Shown: positions 56,001 to 64,000 of the stretch, piece after piece | How the letters are laid out: the number at the start of each line of letters is the position of its first letter | How positions within the stretch are numbered: position 1 is the first letter of the stretch | The notes under the pieces: model-generated | Told to the model about the DNA's origin: nothing | Database searches by the model: none | What the model saw: the letters and a program-made list of their open reading frames with translations, nothing else | Translations under genes and position numbers: made by a program | Origin: Zingiber officinale | Taxonomy: Eukaryota > Streptophyta > Magnoliopsida > Zingiberales > Zingiberaceae | NCBI RefSeq assembly: GCF_018446385.1 | Contig: NC_055992.1 | Coordinates: forward strand, 55,938,799-56,002,798 | Length of the DNA stretch: 64,000 bases | Direction: 5' to 3'

Positions 56001-58197
56001 TCCATCCTTAAATAATTTAGAAATTGAATCAAGTTCTTTCTAAAACATGGTACGTAAAGATAATTTCTCAAAATCAATGTTTTATTCCTATCAAAAGATA
56101 AATAAACATCTCCTACTGCAACAGTCGCCACTCTCGTAGCATTGCCCATGTAGATGGTGATCTCCCCTTCATGTAGTCGTCGGGTTTTCTGGACCTGTAA
56201 TGAATTGCAGACATGATTAGTGACTCCCGTATTTACACACCAGGTACTGGTAGATAACACCGCTAAACATGTTTCATTAACTAATGAATGAGATATACCT
56301 TTATTGTTCTCCTTTCTGCGATGACAGTTCGCCTTCCAATGTCTAGATTGCTTGCATGTGAAGCACTTGCTTTTCGGCTTCTTCACACCTACTTGCGGCC
56401 CAGTCCCTTGAGGTCGAATCATTTTCTTTGCCGAACCAACTTGTTTAGTCTCGAGACCTGAAGCATGTCTTGCCCTTGTTGCTTTAAGTTGTCGAATCCT
56501 GACACTTGAGTCATCGAGTGCCCTTACATGCATGCTGATGTGGATAGAAGCCATGTATATTCGGATTTGTTGACATGTCTCAGGATCATTCTGTTAATGT
56601 GTCTAGGGGTCATCTCCTCAGGTATCACTGAAACTTAATTATTGAAGGATTCCAAATCCAAGAAAGCAAATCTTAGAGTAGAAGAAACAAAAGATGGTTT
56701 ATCACCGAAGGAAAATGTAGTACAACTTCGGCCACGAGATGTTCAGGAGAAACATTATTACCAACACTGGTAGAGGGGAGGAGAGGCTCTATTGTTGGCT
56801 AGAAGAAGATGAAGAAAGCTACTAGTGTTGGTGGGAAGAGAGACCAAATGAGAAAGAGGTGTTGTGATGCTGGCCCCCTTGTTGGGAGAATAGTAAGAAG
56901 GAAGAAGAAAATCGAGGGAAAAGAAGAGGGAGGAGCGGCTATTGGAAGAGGAAATGTTGTTGTTGCTGGGAAGGAGAGTTTCTGGAATGATGCCGGAAGA
57001 AGAGGAGAAGGAAGAAGAGGATAAGGGAAAGAGGCTAGTGCATGGAGGAGGCTTCAACGCATGCGGCATGGCAAGATGTCGCATGGGAGAGGAAATTCGA
57101 GGTAGAGAAAAAGTAGAGAAAGAAAATTAACCTTAACTCCTCAAAAACATAAAAATTAATTCGTTTTAAACCGATTGAATGTGTTAACCCATTTGAAATT
57201 TTGTTTGGTTATAAATTGACTAAATCAAACCCAAATCAACCCTGGTTGGAACCCACATAATCTTAATCTATACGCTGACCTGGTGTGTTTAATTTGAACC
57301 TAATTCAACCTCAACTCAACATCCAAATTCTATTTTCAACGGTGTTGGTTCAAAATTTTATAAAATAATTTTTAATATGAGAAGAAGGGAGCATGTCAGG
57401 TTGGGAAATCATTGTGAATAGGAAGGAGAGGAGTGACCTGGATGGGTGAGAATGAGAGTTGCGAGTGGGTGAGAGAGAAGAGAGAGAAAATAATTCCTAA
57501 CTCTTTAAGATTCCCTAATTTGTCCCAACCCGATTGAACACAAATCGACACTGGTTCAAATCAACATGACTTTAATTTTACCCAATGGGTTCAATCCGAA
57601 CCCAATTTGATTTCAACTTGTTGCCCAAATTAAATTTATCCATCCGGTTCAACTTATTTCTCCATTTAAAAAATTTGAAAAAATCATTTAAGGCGCTAAA
57701 ATTTTAAATCAATTAAAACTCAATGTCTAACACTTTTTGTAGAATTGAGCACTTTTCAATAATTTAATATCCAGTATATCAATTCAATGCCACAATCCGC
57801 ACAATTATTCTCAGAGAAATCTCATAGTACATTTTCACTAAGCGAAACCTTTTAAGTGTTTCTTTAGCTCCTTCCACCTGTACTAATGCGTTAGATGCTA
57901 ACTTTACAGGTGGCTATTCTCATGCTCCTGACAATCTCACTTACGGAGTTGACATGAAACAAATAAGATGGTGTGGCATCCTTCAGGTTCGACATGGAAC
58001 AAATGATTTTACAATCTAAAGCACTCATCTGAACTACGCCTATTCAAACTCATTTTTGTCTGTTGTACTTTGCTTTTTCAGAGAATAGCTCTGGCATATA
58101 TGGTAGTAGCTGTCTTGGAAATCCTGATCAAGGATGCAAAATTTGAGGGTCAGCAAACTACAGGCTATTCCATATTTAAGTTGTACTGGTGGCAGTG
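50067..58197 (+). CDS. HGSNAT-like membrane acetyltransferase (5' five exons; gene continues right of window)
   Basis: Exons are 50067-50216, 50280-50417, 50593-50674, 57910-57986 and 58082-58197. Phases agree at every GT-AG junction, and the frame stays open for 187 residues plus a split Trp codon at the last donor. Residues 38-50 IASLDIFRGLTVA and 51-96 (LMILVDGAGGEWPVIGHAPW then NLADFVMPFFLFIVGMAIPL) are the hallmark first segments of the heparan-alpha-glucosaminide N-acetyltransferase / DUF5009-type family. His67 in GHAPWNG aligns with the His proposed as the acetyl-carrying residue in the human lysosomal enzyme. Further membrane segments are LLFWGIILQ (about 115-123) and IALAYMVVAVLEIL (151-164). 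In animals the enzyme moves acetyl from cytosolic acetyl-CoA to lumenal glucosamine. Plants lack heparan sulfate, so the substrate here is unknown. The remaining helices must be encoded past 64000. Confidence 0.92.
52100..54060 (-). mobile_element. decayed Ty1/copia element F (IN, RT and RNase H fragments)
   Basis: On the minus strand, piecewise translation gives GAG-pre-integrase/integrase N-terminus (about 53990-53600, with HVLKLKMTIRFPFSGNKPL). An internal deletion joins this to the RT 3' part, CLYVDDMLII (near 53440-53410), with the intact YVDD catalytic box. EYSRIIDNLMRITNCTHP follows (near 53165-53115), then RNase H: NIAYATHKLSRFTSNP, ISNTQNSKSTNGYVF, SEFIACKVIEKVEWL (52900-52560). Many stops and frameshifts occur. 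A MITE (52902-53109) splits it between 'NCTH' and 'NIAYA'. LTRs were not identified. Confidence 0.8.
52902..53109. mobile_element. hAT-like MITE (208 bp) nested in copia F
   Basis: The ends are CAATGGTGGAGC.. and ..GGTGGCTCCGCCCTTG (TIR CAAKGGYGGAGC). The 8-bp TSD is ATGATGTG (52894-52901) / AGGATGTG (53110-53117), one mismatch. Removing it rejoins the copia RT-to-RNase H reading. Confidence 0.82.
54103..56554 (-). mobile_element. decayed Ty1/copia element E (gag end, PR, IN, RT start)
   Basis: On the minus strand: gag zinc knuckle CFTCKQSRHWKANC (near 56365-56330), protease WCVNTGVTNHVCNS (near 56245-56205), GAG-pre-integrase WHLRLGH and C-x2-C (CESC) (about 55815 and 55710), integrase core (SDRGGEYL, GIPQQNGVAERRNMTLMEM, 55532-55254), integrase C-terminus (LWNERKPSLKHIQIWGSPAH, 55200-54685) and RT start (WVYKRKREKEGKVETFKARL, VAKGYTQKEGIDY, 54675-54180). 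RT is cut before the YxDD box. In the protease the catalytic Asp is Asn (NTG instead of DTG). It is a different copia lineage from A-D and from F, its immediate neighbour. Confidence 0.88.
57987..58081 (+). other. intron 4 of the HGSNAT-like gene (95 bp)
   Basis: A short GT-AG intron, the only small one besides introns 1 and 2. The donor is CAG|GTTCGA and the acceptor GCTTTTTCAG. Confidence 0.85.
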
Positions 58198-58222
58198 GTA
58201 AAACTTATTTCTCCTCTCCCTA

Positions 58223-58224
<2 letters not shown>

Positions 58225-58256
<32 letters not shown>
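58225..58256. repeat. (AT)n microsatellite
   Basis: About 16 perfect AT units, just after exon 5 of the HGSNAT-like gene. Confidence 0.95.
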
Positions 58257-58260
<4 letters not shown>

Positions 58261-59123
58261 TTCCTGGACAATCATTTTGGAACAGTTAAAGTTAATGCAA
58301 TACAAGTTGAGTTGTCTTTTTCAAATTGTCAGTTGCTACCCATATGATGTCTAATTAATGAAAAGAATTTGGTGATTAAAAGTTATGAACTCAATGACTA
58401 TTCAAATTGTTCTTTTGTCCTAGGAGTGAAATATGAAAACAATATTTATATGTCATTTATTATATTTTTGTATCAATTTCATTCTCATTGTTCTACTTAA
58501 GGAAGAGAAAGGAGGCAAGGGGAGAAAGAGAGGAGTTTTAGAGTATATAAAGTTAATGCAAGTGTCAGAGCTAAGCTTAACAATTAGTCTACCAAAACAA
58601 CCAATTTGATATCCACTCCTACAACTTGAGGCAAGATCACAAGCAAGCATAAATATGCCAAATAGGGACAAAAATACTTTGAATCATAAATATAACTAAG
58701 TCACAATAAGAAAGTGTAATATAAATCTATTAGCTATTAAACCTCCACATTTTCTTAAATTTCAAAACCAAAAAACCTATGGGTGCATCAGCAACATAAC
58801 TAGTAGCCTATGATAACAGCAACAACAATAACCACAACATAACTACCTTTACATTTGGTGCATTATAATACTAACTGCTACACTGCTAAAATACAAGAGT
58901 GCATGATCAACAAGAAAATTGGTGAAAATTCAAACATCTCTTGTACTTGAATGTGAGCCTATAATGACCACATTGCACATCCTACAATTATTCTATAAAG
59001 TTATCAGTGATTATGATGGAAAATCACTATGGTTTCCCATTGAGAGGGTTACCTAGCGCTTGCATTGCAGTGGTGTAAATAATCTACTGTCCTATAGTAC
59101 TGCAGCCAACTTTGCATGCAATG
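58257..59123 (+). other. intron sequence between exon 5 and copia G
   Basis: AT-rich, no exon signal or element recognised; read as the start of a long intron of the HGSNAT-like gene. Confidence 0.5.
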
Positions 59124-59128
59124 AGTTC

Positions 59129-59331
59129 TGTGGAGAAGAAAAAATCCCTCTATATTATTATTAATATGTTTACATGTAGGTATTTATATACATAAGGAGA
59201 GAAAAGAAAAATCAATCTCAATTCCTACAGTCAAGGGAATACAATTAAGATCAATCTCAATCCCAATAATCAAGGGAATCTAAATCAATCACAATCCCTA
59301 CGATCAAGGGAATCTTCGTTAGTATTCAACA
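59129..59331 (-). repeat. 3' LTR of element G (203 bp)
   Basis: It starts TGTGGAGAAGAAAAAATC and ends TTAGTATTCAACA. The interior has 'caatcccaataatcaaggga' style tandem blocks shared with the other LTR. Confidence 0.93.
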
Positions 59332-59338
59332 CTTCCCC

Positions 59339-62300
59339 TCAAGCTGGAGAATATAGATCATATATATATATATAGTCAATTCGGGGACCTCTCAGTGACT
59401 TAGTGAATATATCTGCTAGTTGATCATGTGAATTGACAAAGTTAATATATATTTCTCTAGATATGACTCTCTCTGATAAAGTGATAGTCAACCTCAATAT
59501 GCTTTGTCCTCTCATGAAAATTGGGTTCGAGACGATATGCATGACGACCTAGTTGTCACATATAAGTGATACTTGTGTAACCTCTCCTCCAAACCTTAGT
59601 TCCTGAAGCAACTGTTTTAACCATATAAGCTCTTGACTAGCTATGCCTATAGCTCGATCTTCTGCCTCTGCACTAGATCTTGCTACAACATTCTGCTTTT
59701 CCCAGAAACAAGGTTATCTCCGACAAATATACAAAACCCAGAAGTGGATCTTCTATCAGTGGGAGATCTTGCTTAATCTACATCAGAATATTCTACAACT
59801 CGAGTATATCCTTTGTCTTTATACAAAAGATCCTTTCCTGGTGGACCTTTGATATATCAAATAATGCGAGTCACAACATCCCAATGTTCCTTGCATGGAG
59901 AGTTGAGAAACTGACTTACTACACTTACTGCAAACGAGATATCCGGGTGAGTAACAGTAAGGTAGGTTAGTTTCCCTACTAATCGTTTGTACCGTTCAGG
60001 ATTTGAAAGAGACTCCCCTGATTTGGCAGAAGCTTGATATTAGGATCCATGGGGTTGTTGACTGTCTTTGAGTTTAACATTCCTATTTCTTCCAAAATAT
60101 CCATTGCATACTTCCTTTGGGATATGATGATCCCATCTTTAGACTGTGCTATTTCTATCCCCAAGAAATATTTGAGATTTTTTGTCTGAAAATATTTGAA
60201 AAGATGTTATTTTACTTGTGAAATCCCGAGATGATCATTATCAACATAAACCACTAAGTAGATGCAACCAGTAGATAAGTCGCGATAAAAGATAGAATGG
60301 TTAGCCTCGCTCCAAGTCATGCTAAACTGTTGAATTACAGTACTAAATGCCCTGGGTGACTGCTTGAGGCCATATAAAGATTTTCGCAAGCGACATACAA
60401 GACCAGAAGACTCCTCCTGAGCAACAAAACACGGAGGATGCTCCATGTAGACCTCCTCGAGCAGGTCACCATGTAAGAATGTATTTTTGATGTCGAACTG
60501 ATAAAGAGGCCAATGTCGAATCGCAACAATAGATAGGAAAAAGCGCATATCTTGGCAATAGGAGAAAAAGTATCCCCATAATCCTATTCGAAGATCTGAG
60601 TATAGCCTTTAGCGACGAGGTGAGCCTTAAGCCGGTCAACCGTGTCGTCTGGACCAACTTTCACCGTATACACCCATTGACAACCAACAACTGACTTCCC
60701 AAGTGGTAAAGGAACGAGGTCTCAAGTCCTACTGTGTTGCAAGGCACACATTTCATCGAGCATAGCCCGTTTCCATCTTGGATGGGCAAAGACATCATCT
60801 GCAGTCTTTGGAAGAGAGACAGACGACAAGGAAGAAAGACAAGAAAAGTAGGAAGGAGGAAGACAATGATAACTCAAGGAAATATAATGAGGAGAAGGAT
60901 TCCGAGTGGAGCGCATACCTTTCTGAAGTGTAATGGGAATATCAGACTTAGGGGATAGGATCGGAGGAAGAGGCGAATGACTCGGCTCCAAAGATGTGTC
61001 TATGGCAATGTTAGTGATGGGCGGCGGCAAAGCAGGACGAGAATGACACCGATAAACTTGCAAAGGAGGAGATGGGGCTGGAGGTGATATAGACGTCCCC
61101 CGAAGGATAAAAGATAGTCACTGATGCAGGCAGAGAAGGAGAGAACTAGGATGGAGATGCGTGAGACCCAAAAAAGGGAACCGAATCAAAGAACGTGACA
61201 TCAACAAAGATAAAGTACCGACGAAAAGTAGGGGAATAACACTTATACCTTTTCTGAGACCGGGGGTATCCAAGGAAGACACACTTATGAGACCAGGGAG
61301 AGAGTTTGTCAATGCGAGGATCAAGAGCATGAGCAAAACATATAGAACCAAAGACCCTAAGTGGTAAAGAATAAAGAGACTGATGAGGATAAATTACATT
61401 ATGAAGTATTTTACCCTGGAGAGTTGAGGAAGGCATGTGATTGATGAGATAACACGCAGTAAGTACAGCATCACCTCAAAACTGATGAGGAACGTGAGAG
61501 TGGAGAAGAAGAGTTCGGATGGCCTCGAGGAGATGACGATTCTTACGTTCTGCAACCCCATTCTGTTGAGTAATATGAGGGCAAGACGTGTGATGTCATG
61601 CAACACACCATGAGATGTCAAGAAGGTACGAAACTGAGTAGATAGATACTCGCGTGCATTATCACTTTGCAAAGTTCGAAGAGAAATACCAAATTGAGTT
61701 TTGATTTCATGGAAAAAGGATTGAAAAATAGGAAACAATTCTGAACGATCCTTCATCAGATATAATCAAGTACAACAAGAAAAATCGTTTATAAAAGCAA
61801 CAAAATGTCATGATCCCAATATAGAAGAAATACGATTCGGACCCCAAACATCAGAATGAACCAAAGCAAAAGGGGACGTAGCCCGACTCACAGTACGAGG
61901 AGAAAAAGAACTGCGAATATGTTTTCCTAATTGACACGACTCACAAGACAAAGACTCTAAGTGAGAAAGACTAAGACGTAATTATTTTAACTTATCCAGA
62001 CCTGGATGTACCAACTGATCATGAATAAGAAGTGGAGATGTCGTCACCGAACCAACAAGAGAGGGTTATTGAAGCTGTATAGGCCATGAGACTCACATTC
62101 GAAGCCAATCATCCTCCTCGTACTTCGGTCCTATAAGGAAACAGAAGTTTTAGTAAAAGAGAAGACACAATCAAAGGTCCGAGTAAGTTGGCTTATGGAC
62201 AATAAATTAAAGGGAGCTCCGGGGACATAAAGAACATTATGGATAGAAAGAGACGGGGAAGGATGAAAAATACCAACACCCTGGACTGAGTTTGGGAACC

Positions 62301-63360
62301 ATTGGCCATGGTGACAAAGGGTAAATAACCGGAAGTAGAGAGAGAAGAAAAAAGGGAGTTATTACTAGTGATATGATTGGTGGCCCCAAAGTCAAGAAAC
62401 CAAAGACCCGAAGAGCGAGATATGCCAGTAAAGGAATTACCAGCGTGTGCGACAGCAGTAGTGGAATCTGAAGCCTGATGATCCTCATACCATTTTAGAA
62501 AGTCATCATAGGAAGGCGGTGGGGTTTGATCCGGTGGCAATTGTGTAGCGGAAGTTGAAGAAGTGACAGAACTCTGAACGATATGAGCAGCGCGAGGAGG
62601 TCGACCATGGAGACTCCAACACTTATCAATTGTGTGCCTGGTCGGTGGCAGTGATCACACCAAGGACGTCCTCTGCCACCCTTCCGAGGTGGAGGTCTGT
62701 TGTTGTTTCGAGAGACCAAAGTTGACGAGTCAACATGAACGGAAGGAGGCAATGTCAAGACTTTGGCAGGGACATGGAGGAGAGTTACCCATGTACTGTC
62801 CATGGTAGCTTTTATGGGGCTGCCCAGGATTTGATCGCGAACATAAGAATAATCTGTGGGTAGACCATATAAAGTCAGAGACAAAAAATTTCTTCCAATT
62901 TTCAAGCTCCGCAACAGGAGTGGCCACAGGTGGAAGTAGTTCATTGAAGTCACAAAGAAGATCAGAGACTGAACCTATATAGGTAGACATTGAATCCTTA
63001 ACCTGATAGGCACTGAGGATGGTCATGAGATCTTCACAAACCTGATAGAGTCGCCGAGAGGCGTTTGTAAAGAGTTGTTGAGCCTGTGTCCAAACAGAGT
63101 TACAAGTTTTGTGAGTGCGGAAGACATCTAAGAGATAGATGGATGGTGGCTCGGATAATGCAACACAACTGGACGTTAACCTTTTTCCATAGAAGATGAT
63201 CAACGACTTAGACATTCTCTTCGGTGTGAGTGAGATGTGTTTCATAACCTTGTCCAACAAGCCAAAGCTCAATGTGAGAGGCCCAAGAAGAGTAGTTCTT
63301 ACCATTCAACTGCTTGGAAGAGAGTGGTGCAATGATGTGGTTGATAAAGATTGAAATATC
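59339..63360 (-). pseudogene. gag-pol of element G, frameshifted and with lost active-site residues
   Basis: Gag spans about 63360-62550 (DVFRTHKTCNSVWTQAQQLF, YGLPTDYSYVRDQILGS, zinc-finger start WCDHCHRPG then a frameshift). Protease: LDFGATNHIT (62390-62360), where the usual D-S-G is D-F-G. Integrase: SDNAREYLSTQFRTFLTSHG (near 61670-61610), with the GVAER block frameshifted. The integrase tail is VFGSICFAHALDPRIDKLSP. RT: FDIKNTFLHGDLLEEVYMEH, RKSLYGLKQSPRA and YVDN, where the family has YVDD (near 60245-60235). RNase H end: INFVNSHDQLADIFTKSLRG (near 59440-59390). Each domain is recognisable but the frame is broken in many places, so no active enzymes. Confidence 0.88.
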
Positions 63361-63727
63361 TGGCTTTAGAGTGTTGGAGAAAGCCATTGATCAGCTCGGT
63401 GAAAGAGGGCACACGACAAAGAAAGGCTCAAGCGATGCAAGAAGATAGGTGAGGACAGTGGAACTGCAGGAAGAATAATCCCTGTTGCTGCCAAACTGCT
63501 GATCTCCCGAGCCTCTCTCCATCACCGGACTGCAGGAGAGGACGAAGGACGGTGTACTCATGACGCAGGAAAATGCCGGTGTCAGTTCGCGAAGAGGAGA
63601 GGAGGGCGGCAGTGTCGGGCGGTTGTCGAAGAGGGGTTGCGATATGCGTGCGAAGAGGCGTGCGCGATGCTACGGCGCAAGGAACGACTGCGCAGAAAGA
63701 AAAAAAAAGGGGTTTGCCTTTCAACTT

Positions 63728-63740
63728 GGCTCTGATACCA
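63728..63740 (-). other. primer-binding site of element G
   Basis: The minus strand reads TGGTATCAGAGCC, a perfect complement of the initiator-Met tRNA 3' end, directly abutting the LTR. Confidence 0.95.
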
Positions 63741-63943
63741 TGTGGAGAAGAGAAAATCTTTCTATGTTATTATTAATATGTTTACATATAGGTATTTATA
63801 TACATAAGGAGAGAAAAGAAAAATCAATCTCAATCCCTACAGTTAAGGGAATACAATCAAGATCAATCTCAATCCCAATAATCAAAGGAATCTAAATCAA
63901 TCATAATCCCTACAATCAAGGGAATCTTTGGAAGTATTCAACA
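63741..63943 (-). repeat. 5' LTR of element G (203 bp)
   Basis: It starts TGTGGAGAAGAGAAAATC and ends GAAGTATTCAACA. It is the same length as the left LTR with about 14 substitutions. Confidence 0.93.
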
Positions 63944-64000
63944 GGTTCAAAGGAAAGGTTAAAGTTAAAAAACTGATCATATTACATCATTGTATGTAAC

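Larger units (their letters stand above)
50675..57909 (+). other. intron 3 of the HGSNAT-like gene (7.2 kb)
   Basis: The donor is CAAG|GTTAGA and the acceptor AACTTTACAG. It holds two decayed copia elements in minus orientation and a nested MITE. The parts 50700-52100 and 56560-57909 have no recognisable gene. The latter has a GA-rich stretch (56760-57120) and may contain unrecognised LTR sequence of the element at 54103-56554. The region 57150-57660 has repeated 'aacccgattgaac..aaatcaac' blocks. Confidence 0.8.
59129..63943 (-). mobile_element. Ty1/copia element G, structurally complete, coding decayed (4815 bp)
   Basis: Very short LTRs (203 bp each: 59129-59331 and 63741-63943) with TG..CA ends. 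The TSD is AGTTC (59124-59128) / GGTTC (63944-63948), one mismatch. The minus strand has the PBS TGGTATCAGAGCC (63740-63728) and a polypurine tract (CTTGAGGGGAAG, 59343-59332). The interior reads gag, protease, integrase, RT, RNase H in order. LTRs differ at about 14 of 203 sites (7%, mostly transitions), which fits an older insertion than element C. The small LTRs suggest the Ale/Retrofit-like group. It sits in an intron of the HGSNAT-like gene, antisense to it. Confidence 0.92.

Noticed and set aside
56809-57130. Lys/Arg/Glu-rich ORFs at 56.8-57.1 kb
   Set aside because: Low-complexity GA-rich intron sequence, open in several frames, with no domain.
1-64000. Possible integrated pararetrovirus or other viral sequence
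   Set aside because: All RT, integrase and protease signals have the Ty1/copia order and LTR/PBS structures; no movement protein, coat-protein Cys motif of caulimovirids or envelope gene was seen.

Overview
The window is nuclear DNA of a flowering plant. It holds split genes with GT-AG introns, Ty1/copia retrotransposons primed by initiator-methionine tRNA, TRIMs and hAT-type MITEs, all in an AT-rich background. The style of the copia elements and of the two host genes fits a monocot with a repeat-rich genome, perhaps a ginger/banana relative; that placement is an impression only. Two real host genes are visible, both on the + strand and both stretched by transposon-filled introns. Almost everything else is mobile DNA or its debris.

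Layout. 1-11.3 kb: two related Sirevirus-like copia elements on the minus strand. Element A (1-5067) runs out of the window on the left. Element B (to 11319) has lost pol. Between them lies an unclassified retroelement fragment with a small spliced ORF. 11.5-12.8 kb: promoter and 5' leader of gene 1, with a MITE-like hairpin. 12875-37314: gene 1, an atypical bZIP protein of the At4g06598 type (364 aa, four coding exons). Intron 1 (10.4 kb) carries four hAT-like elements and a foldback. Intron 3 (12.8 kb) carries another hAT-like element and a pol-less LTR element, D, inserted into a roughly 290-bp repeat array. 37.3-49 kb: intergenic, with an old TRIM, a large array of roughly 270-300-bp repeats invaded by a young gag-only LTR element (C), a solo-LTR-like block and a second TRIM, then a hAT MITE.

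50067 to beyond the right edge: gene 2, a membrane acyltransferase-like protein of the heparan-alpha-glucosaminide N-acetyltransferase (HGSNAT) family. Five exons are visible and the 3' part lies outside the window. Its third intron holds two decayed copia elements and a MITE nested in one of them; the intron after exon 5 holds a structurally complete but mutated copia element (G, 59129-63943).

The host genes are not an operon or pathway pair. The recurrent theme is nested insertion, datable from target-site duplications (TSDs). Seven hAT-like elements have perfect or near-perfect 8-bp TSDs. Elements C, D, G and one TRIM have 5-bp TSDs, G's with one mismatch. The most striking pattern is that the LTRs of four distinct Sirevirus-like families (A-D) each carry a cluster of short palindromes just upstream of the TATA box, but each family uses a different palindrome core.
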